From contig CM053809.1 of NCBI GenBank assembly GCA_028671895.1, positions 33,331,501 through 33,395,500 on the forward strand: a stretch of DNA of 64,000 nt. Reading direction: 5' to 3'. Made by a program: the position numbers and the translations under genes. The DNA comes from Oenanthe sinensis. Taxonomy: Eukaryota; Streptophyta; Magnoliopsida; Apiales; Apiaceae. The notes below the pieces were generated by a model that worked only from the letters and a program-made list of their open reading frames with translations, searched no databases and was not told the DNA's origin. Positions 1-13,229 of this stretch are shown one piece after another (the first letter of the stretch is position 1; every line of letters begins with the position of its first letter).

Positions 1-1560
1 TTTATCGAGTCAAATTCATTCTCAAAATCTATTTTTAGGATCAAACCTTGAGTTTTCTTTGCCTTGAGCGAGGCAACCACTTTTGCTACAAGCAACACAC
101 ATTCCGAGATTTGCCTGTCTTGTATAAAAGCATATTGATTTTCAGATACAAAGTGGGTCATTACTGTTTTGAGACGAGATGCCAGCACTTTTAAGAGCAA
201 TTTCATGATAATATTCATCAAACTGATAGGACTGTAATCCTGTATCACTTTCGAATCATTATTCTTCGGGATTAATGCTATGAAAGAAGAATTCATACCC
301 CTAATATTTGTACTCTGTGCATGAAAAGTCGTAAAGAAGTCTAGTACATTATTCTTAATGGTTTTCCATATATAACTCTTAAAACCCATGCGTTTAAACC
401 ATCTGGCACTGGCGCTTTATTAGGATCTATTTCTTTTAAAGCATTTTTAATCTCCCTCAATTCAAAGTCTTTAACCAACTTGAGTTTCTGTTTACCTGTC
501 AATTTTGTCACAATCCCTTCAGATAGAATAAATATTTTTGGGCCTGGTTCCAGAGCTAGAATTTTTTTGAAATGATTCAAGACTATATCCTTAATGACAC
601 CTTCCTAAAAAATCCATTCACTTCCATTTTTCATCATTGTGATTTGATTTTTCCTTTTCCTCCGAGCCATAACAAGATGGAAAAATCTGGTGTTCCTTCC
701 GCCTTTTAAGATCCAATTCATTCTCGATTGTTGGCAAAACATACTCGATCTTATCTCATAAAGACCCTCCAGAGTAAATTTAATTCGTCTCTTGACCTCT
801 TCACTCTTATTTCCATTATCTGTTCTTTTCTTGTTCTAATTCCATCTCCCTTATCCTTTGATGGACATTTCCAAACTACTGCTTGTTCCATTGTTTTGAT
901 ACCTCTTTGATGCGTCTAATTTTAGATTGCAAATTAGAGATTATAGGGCAAGTGATCCACATAACCTTGATTTGATCGATTAAACTTTGTTCTTCTAGCC
1001 AACAATTGAAGAATTTGAATGGCTTTGGACTTCAAGGAGAATAACTAGTTCTTAGCAGTATTGGTCGATGATCAGAGTTTTTCCTTTGCTTTGCATATAA
1101 ACTCCATTTCCCCAAAGAATCCCATGCTACATTTACTAAAACCCTGTCAAGTCTACTATTTTTATTCTTTCCTCCAAACCAAGTGAATTTGGAATTAACC
1201 AATTCAATCTTAAGCAGCCCCATTTCATTGACAAACTCATTGAAAGCTTTTGCTTCCTTAGAATTGAACATACAATTTTCTTTTTCTGATTCCAACAGCA
1301 CACAATTAAAGTCTCCTATAAGTAGCACCAGATTATTTGACTCACTTTTGATTATTTCTCGCAGTTCCCCCCATATGCTGCTCTTTTCTGCTAAACTCTG
1401 TGGTGCATACACATTTACACATACAAAAGGGATGTTGCCTACTCTAGACACTCCTTTTGTACAAATCCAATTTCGGGAACCACATCTATTATGTATTTCT
1501 ATTTGATTCTTGTCCTACAAAGATAATAACCCCCCTGAGTGCCCTCTAGCAGGGACCTCC
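1..1560 (-). mobile_element. Degenerate LINE (non-LTR retrotransposon) fragment, endonuclease + reverse transcriptase
   Basis: On the minus strand, 1451-1032 encodes an apurinic-type endonuclease segment with GDFN, a TWFGG-like motif, SRLDRVLV and the SDHRPI active-site motif. It is followed (about 720-580) by the usual LINE linker resembling 'RNTRFFH', then a reverse-transcriptase N-terminus with a KAPVPDG motif (normally KAPGPDG) near 415. From 340 to 1 the translation continues in RT style (IPKNND, PISLMN, ILKIDFENEFDSI) and runs off the left edge. In-frame stops, for example in the linker near 613, and frame changes show it is dead. The order endonuclease-RT is that of plant L1-type elements. 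The upstream (right) end near 1560 is approximate; no target duplication could be found because the 3' end is outside the window. Confidence 0.88.
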
Positions 1561-3724
1561 AACCAATCCACCTTATATCCTAACCCTAAACATACAGTTA
1601 TACACTTCGTCTAAGGAACCCACAAAGGGGAAATATTACTTTTCTATACTGTATAGTATATTAAGTGGATTTTTTAGAGTTGTGAAAAGTAAACGATTCA
1701 ACAGCTACTCCTTTAAAATAATTTTTTGTCCATTAATAAAATTATTTAAATAAAAGTAAAGCATACTTTATATTCACAAATATGTTATCATATTCAGATA
1801 ATACATAAACATCACAAATTATAAATTTTAACAAAAATATAATAATTGTCTAAAATTACAAAACATCTTAATAAATTATTTAAGATTTGAAATTCATTTA
1901 AAATTTAAAATTTGTAAAAATAACGTTATTACAAGTAGGGTTGATCATTCGGTCGGTTCGATCCAGAACTGGACCGGACCGAATAGACCGAGAATCGAAT
2001 AGTCAATATTTTTGGAATCGAACCGAAATTTTATTACGGACCAGACCAGAATATTTCGGTCAGTTCGGTCCATATTTTTTTTAAAAAAATATTGAAAATT
2101 AAATAAGTTGAATTTTTAAGGAAATATTAATATAAATATATAAATAAAACATAATACATTCATATTTAGGTCAAATAATAAATCAATAATATAACAATTA
2201 ATACAAAATTACATTTATCGAACATATATTACATAAATATATATTATATATATAATAAAAATAAATAATATATAATTCGGTGTATTCGAACCGGACCGAA
2301 TTTTTTATAGAATAGAACTGAAATTACCCTATTCGGTTCAGTTTTTCGATTTTGTTCACCCCTAATTCTACATGTCTATTCCTTTATAAAAACTCGAAGA
2401 ATATTAACTTTAAAGCCCAACTTGAGTAAGGCGGTTTTTTTTTGGAGTAAGCAGGTATTTGATTTTTTTTTAAAATAAGGAAAATTCTAATTAGAAGTTC
2501 CTTGTTGTTTGTATCTCTAAAAAGCGAAAATCGGAATTAGTCGGTGAAGTCACGAAACATGGATTGATCGGATGAATCGAACATTAATTGGAATGAATAA
2601 TTGAATATCCGAGAATTTAATCAGTTTGATAATCTACCGAACATGGATTAATCGTGATTAATTACCGAATTTTAAAACAATGTTTCAGTAATACAAATGA
2701 AACAAATTAATAATTCATAGGTAATTAATAATTTTTATCAAGGTACTTTTAGATTGTTGTATAAAATTGATAACCCTCAAATCAAAGAAAAATACTATTT
2801 CAAAAATGTGATGGATCTTTGGTTTATTAATTATTAAATGCTAATAATTATGAAGAAGCTTATTTATACTATTATATTATTTTTAATTCACTAAAAAGAG
2901 CATGATCATTATTGATGAGGTTTGTAAAAAGGAAAAAAATAAAAAACACAAAGAGGTATAAATTGACATGTTTTAATATAACAATTAATAAATATGACAA
3001 AAGAAAATTAATAATATATATTCCAAGTTAAGAATTATAAAAAGATATAAGTGAGATTTAGAAGTAATAAAATTTATTTTATTAATAAATATGTGGGTAT
3101 ATTAGATATTTTAAAAGACATTAAATTTGTAGTAAAATTTATATTAAATAAATATTTGAGACCTGCGAAACTATTTATTTGATATAATTTTATATTACTT
3201 TGTTAAAGGAATATTTTATATTAAAATGATATATAATGATACTATTTTAATATTATAATATTACATTATTATTTTTTGACGGAAAATAATTTTACATTAT
3301 TTTAATGTTATACAAGGTGTGTTACTCAGAAAAAATGGATGTAAGGGTATGTTTGGTATAATAATTTACTAGTTCTTCGGATTGTATACTACTAGTATCC
3401 AACAATATCTCAACAATATCTCTGCCTTGGCTGCATTGAAAGTCAAATTAGTTCATGGTAAAGTAAATATAACAAAAACAAACGAGTATATCCTGTAAAA
3501 TGGAAAAACATAAACCACCGTCAGGTGAACCAGCCATAGTTTCTTTTTACACAAAACCATCAAATAATCAACTGTAGAAACAATATCTTCAACCCATTTT
3601 TTTTTTAATATAATAATAATCTACAACATTTTTTGTACATACAAGAAAGTTTAAATATAAAAGCAACCATCTTGATATTTTTCAGGGGTTTTGATTGATT
3701 ACAGTGATATTGTTCAGTTTTGTA
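1561..3724. other. Gene-free AT-rich stretch upstream of ERO1
   Basis: No supported coding region. It holds one MITE-like element (1936-2364, separate entry) and otherwise AT-rich DNA. The last few hundred bases should contain the ERO1 promoter and 5' leader. I looked for the plant ER-stress motifs (CCAAT-N9-CCACG, or TGACGTGG and its reverse) in the 400 bases before the ATG and did not see a clear copy. Confidence 0.6.
1936..2364. mobile_element. MITE-like element with TAGGGKTG ends, non-autonomous
   Basis: The stretch begins TAGGGTTGATCATTCGG and ends with the imperfect inverse (TTGTTCACCCCTA). Both arms carry repeated CGGTTCGG/CCGGACCGAA blocks, so it can fold back over an AT-rich core. 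This matches a very common class of short plant repeats with TAGGGGTG ends. No coding capacity is seen. A related but more decayed copy may lie at 11580-11790. Family assignment is not certain and the target duplication is unclear. Confidence 0.5.
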
Positions 3725-6700
3725 ATGGGAGAATCAGAAGCAATAAACAAGAAGAATAAGAAGAAGAGAGAAAGTAATAATTTTTGGAGATGGGTTGGTG
3801 TTACTTCAGTTGTTGTGGTCTTTTTTGCTGTTGGGTTTGCTTCAAAATCCTTTCGTTTCAACCCCACCTCTAAATCTTGTCACTGTTCTCAGGTATAACT
3901 CTTTTTTTTTTCTTTCATTTCTTGTTGTTTTATGTGTATGTATAGATGTTATGTTTATATTAGTGAAATGGGGTGTTGTGAAGAGTTGTTTTGAGGTAAT
4001 GAATTGGTGGGAGTTGGGTAATTGAGGGTTGTTATAGAGGTTGATTATAAAATGTGTTGCAGGGGTCACATAAATATAGTGGAATGGTGGAGGATTGTTG
4101 TTGTGAATATGAGACTGTGGATCATCTTAATGAGGAAGGGTTACATCCGTTGTTACAGGATCTTGTGAAAACTCCATTTTTTCGATACTTCAAGGTGTGT
4201 TCTTGCTGCTTAATTTGTTTAAGTAGGTTGATTTTAATGGATGTGTTGCATTTTAGGATATGCCTGGAATGTAGGAACTAGGGTATACTCTAACTTGTTA
4301 AAGGACAAAATTTTGTTTTGTTTATGTGACTATTTTGTTTTTAAGCACCTGTATTTTGGTTGAACTTCATCTTTTCTGGTTGGATATGTAATTAGGATTA
4401 TATCTCCTGTTAAATTTTTATAAATGCAATGGTGGTTCATTTCAATTTTGGCTGTCTATGCTAGTGTCAGCTTAACATGTATTTTGTGTAGAATTGTAGA
4501 TTGTAAGTGACTGATAACCGATGGACTAAAAAATTTCATACTACTAATTAACTTTCTTGTAAATGTGTATCTATTTTTGTTTTATTCTTACGTGTGCAAT
4601 TACTCTCATATTTCTTAGTCTGTAGATATTGTGCTCTTATGACAAATGAAACTCACTTATTTCTTCGTCGATGTTAATTATCAATATAACTTTCCCCTTT
4701 GACATGTTTCTCAGTGTCCTAAATGGTAAATTTTCTTGCAAAATATTAGCAGTTGCAGTTGTTACAACAAGTCACACAAATCCCTCCAGTTTCCGGTGAA
4801 GATCTTCCTTTTTTTTACATACTCTATTTTTGCTCTTTGACAGTCGATGCCTCAATCTGAAGTGTCTGAATGTTTTAGAAGTTTAAGCATGTCCTGGTGA
4901 ATCAGATATTAAATGTTTTCTTATGACAAGGGTATGAATGATAACAGTTGTTTTTGTAATCTTGTGTCCCAAGAGTATCAATCATAACATATAAAGCATA
5001 ACCATGTCCAGAGGTGAAAGTTTGAGTTGCATATAAATTCTTCATTCAGTCATTGATTGCTGAAGACTGCTTTACATTCAATACATGAATCGTCACATGA
5101 ACATAAACCTTTATATCTATCAAATACATCCATCTTTCTTTCTGTGTTCCCTTTTTCTTGCATATTTGATATTTGTATCCTTCTCCACTTAATATTGTTC
5201 TGTTCTTTTTAGAGTAGGCCATTGAAGTCTACTGCATATTCAGATATACTTTTTTCTATGAAAGGTTAAGCTATGGTGTGATTGCCCTTTCTGGCCTGAA
5301 GATGGTATGTGCCGTTTGCGAGATTGCAGTGTATGTGAATGTGCAGAAAATGAATTCCCCGAAACATTTAAGAAACCTTTTAATCATGGCCTTTCACCCG
5401 ATAATCCTGTCTGTCAAGAAGGAAAACCAGAGGCTGTTGTAGACCGAACAATAGATGCTAAAGCTTTCAAAGGCTGGATAGTAATAGACAATCCGTGGAC
5501 AAATGATGATGAGACAGATAACGGTGCTTCTCTACTCTTTATTGCACATCTTTTTGTCTTTCTTACGGTAAAAAATGCATCTCCCCCTCCCAGTAACATC
5601 TCCTAGTTTAAAGCTCTTCTAGTCACTTTGCTGTCATTCGTAGAAACCATGACATTGTTAAACTATAAGCTGGTCAAGTTTGTGTTTTGTGGATCATTAC
5701 ATGTTAGTTCTATATTCTGGAAGATTGTATTATCTATTTTCTTGCATCTTTTATGCCAACTTTAATGCATTTGAAAGTTAATAGCTTATGTGATAACTTT
5801 ACTGGCCTTTTTTCTTGTAGCTGATATGACTTATGTGAATCTTCAACTGAATCCGGAACGTTATACTGGCTATATTGGTCCATCTGCTCGAAGAATATGG
5901 GATGCAATATATACAGAGAACTGCCCCAAATGTGAGTTAATCTCATTTTAGGTGTTGACCAATTATTCTTAAATCTCCAATGTAATTCCGTGCTCAATAA
6001 TTGTCAAGCTAATTAGCAAAGACAAACAATTGTCAAGCCAAAATTATATTTACTGCAAGTTTATTTCTTTTTGGTTTCTTCTAAATCACATTTTTATCTT
6101 TAAGCAGTGATACTTTTCCCCTACTTTATAAAGAATTTTTTTCCCTAACTCGTTCACTTTGAAAAGAGAAATTCATGGTTACTACAAATAAGTTTTAAAT
6201 CTTTGCTTACATTTTATGTTGACGGAATATGATGTCTCTTAGTTTATATTTTATCAATGCTGATGGTTCCCGCCATGTCATACTTAAATTTTCAAATTTT
6301 GTAGCAACTAAGCCATGCTGTGGTACTCTTCCCTTTGCTAATCATCTACATTTTATACAGATCCCTCGGAAGATTTTTGTCAAGAGAAGAAAATTTTGTA
6401 CAAATTGATATCAGGTCTTCACTCCTCGATATCAGTTCACATAGCTGCTGATTATCTACTTGATGAAGCAACACACTTGGTACTGTTTTTTAACTCAAAC
6501 CACAACAATATTTGGGAAACCAGTTTCCTACACTTTATTTGCATATCCTCGGTGACATGTTCCAACGTTTATTCATGCCATTACTTAGGACTTTCATAGT
6601 TAATCTTTTTTTTGGCTATGATCAATTACAGAAATTTACTCTCTTGAACCCTTGACCTCTTATTACCAAGAGAAGAGGGGTATACGCTAAGATAAGCGTT

Positions 6701-8583
6701 GAGGATTTTCATAATTACTTGTGGTAGGAATATTGACATTTCCCCATTACGTAGTTTCTAGCTTAATAGAGTCATTGGTGTCTCATGGAAAACTGTTAAG
6801 TTATATGGAGCATATCTGCAATTCTGAGTGAAATCTAAACTAAATATTCTCTCAGATACTAATCTGAATAATATTCTTTTCTTTTTGCTTCCAGTGGGGT
6901 CAAAATCTGACATTGATGTATGATCGAGTCTTAAGGTACCCAGATCGTGTTGAAAATTTGTACTTCACCTTTCTCTTTGTTCTTCGAGCTGTGACAAAGG
7001 TAAGTCACTATCCTGTGATCTCAATTTTAAAGGCTTGTAATGAACTTTCCTACATGGCATTCACCTTGATATATTTTTGCTTCTGGGTGCCTTTTAGGCT
7101 TCAGATTACTTGGAGCAGGCTGAGTATGATACTGGTAACTCTGTGGAGGACCTGAAATCACAATCCTTGGTAAAAGGGCTACTTCACAATCCCAAGTTGC
7201 AAGCTGCATGTCCCATCCCATTTGATGAGGCAAAATTATGGAAAGGCCAAAGTGGACCTGAACTGAAGCAGCAAATACAAAGACAATTCAGAAATATAAG
7301 GTTTTCCTAACATCGTCTTCTTTCAATTTGTTTACATCTTTCCTGCTGAATGTCGCTTTCAAGAAGGTATCCTATATAATCAGTACACACTCTGAACCAG
7401 CTAAACTATATCGGTATTAGATATTTAACTAGACAAATGTTCAATGCCATTATAGTGCACTGATGGACTGTGTGGGGTGCGAGAAGTGCCGACTCTGGGG
7501 AAAGCTTCAGGTTCTGGGTCTTGGTACTGCACTGAAAATCCTCTTCTCTGTTGATGGACAGGACAACTTGGGTCACACAGTATGTTTCTTTCACCTTGAA
7601 CTCTGTATTATATTTATTTATTTTTATTAATTATATGCATATACATTGCCCAGAGATACTGAGGCCTTGATTAAGGTGTAAATATGCTTAATAATTGGAA
7701 GTCTCTAATAAAATATGAAGCGGAAATACGAAATAACTTGAATGTAAATGGCAATTCTTTGGGAATCCACTTATAATAGTTGTCGCAGTGTAATCTAATG
7801 ATTAATCAAAGTATACCTACTGTGCATCAGTGTACTATCATAACTAATTTACTATGTATGAGTTTGGTTAATACTTGAGCATCATATCATGTGATAGTTA
7901 TGTGTTATTGCATTAAAAATACTCGATATGGCTTGGACACGTAAGTGACTTGTAATGAAATGTCAGCATTGTCAGCTTCAGAATTCTCATGCATATAATT
8001 GCTAATCATGGACTTGAACTCAGATGTGTCTAGAAAAAAGTTAAAAGGACCAAATAATATAATCTCATAGATGTCTATTATATATATAAGTAGCAGATAA
8101 CTGGATGAAACAAACAAAGAAAGCTATCAATTAACACAAAAAACATGAAAAATAAAGCTACTACTCGTCGTGATCTAAGCCAGATGCTCCTTAATTGTTT
8201 CTACCTAATATGACCAATTTTCTTTCTGAAACTTGACGTCTTAGTTTACGAAAAATATCTGCTAATCAGACCAAGCTTATCTTACTCACTTCCCATTCAA
8301 AACTCACAACTTGCAAATTTGTATATATAAATTGTTTTTCTTCTCATAGTACTAGTAGAAGAAACTAGTATATTATAATATGCTTCTTCTCTTTCAGCTG
8401 CAGTTGCAACACAATGAAGTGATTGCTTTGATGAACCTACTCAACCGACTCTCTGAATCAGTTAAGTTAGTTCATGAGATGGGGCCTGCTGTTGAGAAAG
8501 CTGTAGGAGTGCCTATTCCAGCATTCGGTGATCGGACTAACACTTGGAAAAAATTATGGAATTCTGTAACCAGACCTAAGTGA
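3725..8583 (+). CDS. ERO1: Endoplasmic reticulum oxidoreductin-1 (ERO1), FAD-dependent thiol oxidase
   Basis: Nine coding exons: 3725-3892, 4063-4194, 5265-5523, 5821-5931, 6361-6479, 6895-6999, 7098-7300, 7456-7579, 8398-8583. All introns are GT-AG and phases close, giving 468 aa, the usual length for plant ERO1. ERO1 oxidises protein disulfide isomerase in the ER lumen and passes electrons through FAD to oxygen. Residues about 21-40 form a hydrophobic segment, expected to be the N-terminal ER signal anchor. The outer (shuttle) cysteine pair is C116-x4-C121 in the CRLRDC motif. The inner active pair next to FAD is C374-x2-C377 in CVGCEKC, with the usual extra C371. Other family motifs visible are WCDCPFWPEDGMC, NPERYTGY, GPSARRIW and SVSxHIA. 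The start is the first ATG before the signal anchor; an in-frame ATG 30 bases upstream would only lengthen the N-terminus. No disruption is seen. Confidence 0.97.
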
Positions 8584-10204
8584 GACGTTATGGAATCTCT
8601 CTACTTATGGACTAGTAAACTGTTTAGAATTGATGACATGAGACTGAGAATTTAAATGCCTCAGTGTATCATAACACATCAAGAATCAAGAATATAGCAT
8701 AAACAAGAAACTGCTTGACAATAGTGGTGCACAAACGAACTGAAATGAGGATGCACTTTATGTATGTTTAGAACCAAATTTTTGGTAGGCAGGAAGGTAT
8801 GGAAACTGTATACTTTTTGTATGTGGGCAAAGACTGCCTTCTCAATACAAGGTTGTCTTAATGTTAAAGATGCCTTTGGAAATTATATTTATTAACAGCG
8901 AAAGTGATCATGCTTGCAAGTTTTCAGTTGTCAGTTATAGCACTTAAGATCTGCTGAAGCTGCAAAACCTTTGCAGTATCCCAGTGTCAAGAGCCTAGCT
9001 TGAAGAATACAAGGGCTTAAACTTGGATGTTCCTATAATTTCCAACTTCAGTTTATTTTAAGCTTTATAAATGGCTGCTTTTACCATATTCTTTGATGCA
9101 CTTGCAAGGCCAGGCAAAACGAGTAACTTCCTCACTTTTTTTAACTCCAGTCCGGGTGATGCTAAACAGCCAGAGTATAATAGTATATTAGTATATTATG
9201 ATGTGAAGGACATGCATCATGAATTCTGGGATAAAGAAAGTCATCCAGTGTTAGGTTCATCGGAGAGAACAGACTAATTTACAAAATAAATGGTTATAAT
9301 TGCACCATATTTTCTGGCTTTTTTGGCCTCGAAAGTAACTTGTGCAGATAACACAGTAATTGGGCAGCAGATTCTTAACCATATAATACTAGCTCAATAA
9401 CCATAAAGGTAGCTGAAGCATGAAATTACATGACCAACTTGTCATACCTTAAGGTTCTTGTGACTGACTACTGATAATTGTTATATATACACATGACAAT
9501 TTTGGATCACAAGAACCAATGACTGAATTTAAACAATTAATGTATCTGCTCCCCAATGTTTTCTACTATACTGTGAACATCAGGATGGGCTATGGACCAG
9601 TAAGAATTGTTATGATATCACAAACATGTTGCTTGATCTTTTGACATTTCGAGAGCAGCATCACCACCATATTAAATATTACAGGTAGTCTTGTAGCTGA
9701 AAAGAAGCAATACAAAGTCAATATCAGATTGAGAAACCTCGTTATTTTGTCAAGCCTGCATATATAACTTTTTCTTTTCTTTTTGCAAATAGTGTACATG
9801 AATACAGAAAACAAAGTGAAATATACACCAAGATACAGTTTTTTAGTCATATTACTTCTTATATACCAGTATACGACCTCTTCAATATATATAAAAAAAA
9901 GAATTCTGATAAATCGCCACAATTAGGCCTTTGCATGAAAAAGAATACTGAGAAATTGCAAGACTTTCGTATATAATAATATAATATTCTTGCTATCGCA
10001 GATGCTATTACATAAAGATCAAATCCAAGTTTCTTAGCCTAATAATGTGACAGGAGAACCTCCATAACCTGGCATGTAACTAAAGGGTTTTCTTAGATGA
10101 ATGGATATTGAAAATAACTGATAATTTGATGTGGACCCATAGGCAGCTTTAGTATATCGACAACAGAAACTTTGAAGACGCAAATCTTACAGTGAAATTG
10201 ATGT
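8584..10204. other. Space between ERO1 and the small minus-strand gene (3' ends facing)
   Basis: The first few hundred bases are presumably ERO1 3' untranslated sequence and the last few that of the minus-strand gene ending at 10205. Short open frames exist (9071-9277 plus, 9590-9922 minus), but their translations have no family features and are rich in chance hydrophobic codons. No repeat or RNA gene was recognised. Confidence 0.5.
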
Positions 10205-13086
10205 CTAGCGCGACTTCTTTAGCCGTTTTGGAGGCCTCATAACTTCTTTTCTTGATTCCTCAGCAACTTTAACGTCTAAACATGGCTGCAATTATTTTCA
10301 GTAAATTAATACAGGTATAGGTTATTATATTGAAAATAAGTCATTAAAACATAAACTAATAAACGTATTAAAACTTTTTAATTAAGAATAGATTTGAATT
10401 AGGCATCATTTACTTAGACATATTGTTAGCAGGTTTATTCCAATCATGTTTCTCTAGAAATAATATTGACATCAATGCCATCTAAATATCTAATCCTCTT
10501 CAGAAAGGTGCTTGTTCCAGACAGGATTGCATCTGGGCCAAATTCTTATCTTATTTAACCTATTCAATCCTTATTAACACTTTAGAGTAACTCCATGAAG
10601 GAGAGAAGCAAAGAATGACAGTATAAATGTTTAATGGGTTACATTGATAAAACTGGGAGAACTTAAAATATTAGAAATATGTGAAGTGTGTTATGGGCCA
10701 GAAATAGCTATTATCATTAAATACATAGTTAGACTAGGTATTAACGAGTTCTCACATGCTATGTTTTTTTATCCTTCACTTGCTGCATGGACTAATAAAT
10801 CCCAAGTAAAATTTGGTAAGAAGCATGAAAACAAGTTTTCTGGAGGACTTACTAGTCCAAGGTCAAACCTACTTACTCAAAACTAGCTTAGTTTTACAGT
10901 AAGCCTTAATATTATCGCAATGATTCAAATCACGATAACAATAATAATAAGGGGCGGCCAGAATAATCTAAGCATGTAATAACAGCACACGAGAAAGGAT
11001 GCTTATGCAAAATTAGAAAGGTAAATATTATAACATATCCTCATATAGTTGGTGTCATGCACTCACAAAGAAAATATCTCTATATATCAGGATGTAGTAA
11101 ATACTAAATAGTAAGCAATAATCAATTCAGTGGCAGGGAGTAACGTCATGTGCACAATTTTGATATAAAACCAAGTGAGTATGAAAGATTCTTTGATGTA
11201 TTGATGTTTGCAAGTATGCATATGTGCAGAACAACCGCAGAAAACAATCAATTAAATCTCCAACCTCTTCACATTTTCTTTGGAGTTCCAAAAGTTCTTG
11301 ACAGTACGTAAGGCACTCTGCATGGTATGCGGCAGCTAAATCTTTAATTAAGGCCTTCCTTCTGATGATACCAATCACTTCAAGCAAACCAAGAAGAAAG
11401 TGAGCAAACAAGTATAATTGAATAAAACTACTACATATAAAGTAATAGCACTGTGTATGTTTTGTTGGATTACTAATCCCTGGATTATTGGCCTAATCTG
11501 TTACTACACATAATCGTCAAATTATCCCACGAACTAGCCACATTCCTACCCAATTTTCTGTTGGTATTACCAAACATACTAGGGGAGAGTATGGGCCGGT
11601 TCGGCTCGGTTTTTAGGTAAAACCGGAACCGGAACCATATATCTTCGGTTTTGAAAATTGAAAACCGTAACCGCAACCGACCCATCGATTTCAGTTTTAA
11701 AAGACCGGTTCGGTTTCAGTTACAAAACCGGATGAAATAAAAATAAGAAAAATATGTAATTTAAATAAATAAAACAGAATTATTTAAAAAATATGTTTTC
11801 ATTCAAATTGGAATTATGGACTGGTAACTGCTGTTAAGGCCAAAGCTATAAGTATACAGTACTGCACTACTGCTCAGTGAGTCAGTGCTCAGTTAACTAG
11901 TATTGTCACCCACAGCTCAATTGCCAAAACATTTATCAATCTCTTATGTTGTGTTTGGTCGGGATGAATGAATATGGAAGGCATGGAATGAGATTTGAAC
12001 TATATCATGGGTAAAAGTTCAAAATTTTCATTCCTTTCTCATTCCATTCATAACAATCTAAACTAAAAATAAAACTCATCAATTTGAGATAAAATGCTCC
12101 ATTCTCCCTCATACCCATTTTCTTCTCAAATTTCACCATAGAAGTTTTGCTCTCATTCATTTTTATTTCACATTCTCCCTCCCAACTCCATTATTTTGTA
12201 CTTATTTTCACCCATTCCATTCCATTCCCACCAACCAAACACAACATTAGTGTCATGACATGCTTATCATTTCAGTACTAATATACTCCCTCCGTCCCAT
12301 TTTATATGTCCCTCGTTCCTTTCTCCGTCCCATTTTATATGTCCCTCGTTCCTTTTTGGGACGTCCCAAAAAGAATGAACCTACTATATTTACTATTTTT
12401 AACACTATTTTTCACTATTACTCCCATTACTTCTCCGCTTTATACTCCTTTTTTATTAAATAAATACTATTACACCCACTACTTTCCTCCACTACCTCAA
12501 ATCTATTATTAAATATTGATAGATCCCACTACTTTACCCACTTTTCAACTAATTTTACTCCTTTTTTACTATCTTTTCTTAATCTCGGTGCGGTGAAAGT
12601 CAAACAAGCTCACATAAAATGGGACACATAAAATGAGACGGAGGGAGTAGCAAATATTTGTACCCCGGGTGCCGGTCAAACAAATATTAAAATTTAAAAC
12701 TTTTTATATTTAATAAATTTAAATTTTTTATATAAATTATGTATAATAAATTTGTTTGTTTTAATAATCGGTTTGAACTAACAAACGGTTTGATTTTTAA
12801 TTTCCACACCCAAATTTCATAAAGTAAATGAATAATTAAGCAAAAAAACATTTAATATAGAAAGCAAATAAGTAAAGCAAGCAATTTAGCTGAATAATAA
12901 AACTACATTGTGTGTGTAGAGAGAGAGGGGGGGGGGAAGAGAGAGGTTACTTCGGCTGGGATCGAATCGAGGAGGAGGAGGAGGCGGCGGTGGTTCAAGT
13001 GATGCCGGCGGTGGTGGTTCAAGTGATGCCGACGGTGGTGATGTAGTGGCAGGCGGCGGCGGAGGAAGGTCTGGCAAATCCCCCAT
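10205..13086 (-). CDS. Small proline-rich protein with central coil and basic tail, function unknown
   Basis: Three-exon model on the minus strand: 13086-12951, 11377-11265, 10285-10205. Splice sites are GT-AG on the minus strand and phases close to a 109-aa protein. Residues 1-40 begin MGDLPDLPPPPP and are dominated by proline runs with two SLEPPPP-like repeats. Residues about 50-83 form a charged, leucine-rich helix (RRKALIKDLAAAYH, then CQELLELQRKCEE). The C-terminus is short and basic, ending RPPKRLKKSR, which could act as a nuclear localisation signal. I do not recognise the family. The exon-2 acceptor at 11378 was chosen because it alone keeps the phase; the joins support a real gene because three short pieces stay in frame. 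The first intron contains two MITEs. It is divergent from the WD40 gene, with 1.1 kb between their start codons. Confidence 0.66.
11580..11790. repeat. Decayed CCGG/CGGTT-rich repeat in intron 1 of the small gene
   Basis: The stretch starts TAGGGGAGAGTATGGGCC and carries several CGGTTCGG and AAAACCGG blocks in both orientations, like the element at 1936-2364. The right end is not clear. It probably is an old copy of the same kind of short repeat. Confidence 0.35.
11947..12246. mobile_element. Tourist-like (PIF/Harbinger) MITE
   Basis: A 300-bp element with inverted ends TGTTGTGTTTGGTCGGGA and, inverted, TGTTGTGTTTGGTTGGTGGG. It is flanked on both sides by TTA, the typical target duplication of this superfamily. 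The arms extend inward through repeated GGAATGR/CATTCC motifs. It has no coding capacity and sits in intron 1 of the small minus-strand gene. Confidence 0.78.
12296..12647. mobile_element. Stowaway-type (Tc1/mariner) MITE with an internal duplication
   Basis: It starts CTCCCTCCGTCCCATTT, ends with the inverse (AAATGAGACGGAGGGAG) and is flanked by TA on both sides: the hallmarks of Stowaway. Just inside the left end a block of about 30 bp ('CCGTCCCATTTTATATGTCC' onward) occurs twice in tandem, so this copy has a partially duplicated left terminus. It lies in intron 1 of the minus-strand gene. Confidence 0.85.
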
Positions 13087-13229
13087 TCTAAATTGATCTC
13101 TGCTTATTTTTTACTCTGTAGGTGTATGTATGATTATATGTATGTATGAGAATTAAGTTGTTATTATTGTCTTCAGATGGAGACTAAGACTAAGACAAGT
13201 TGTCACCTATGTCCTACTATTTTATATTT

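Noticed and set aside
9071..9277. 68-codon plus-strand open frame downstream of ERO1
   Set aside because: It lies in probable 3' untranslated or intergenic sequence, has no family features and no promoter or splice support.
12260..12512. Two overlapping plus-strand open frames
   Set aside because: They fall in the Stowaway MITE and only translate its repeated terminus.
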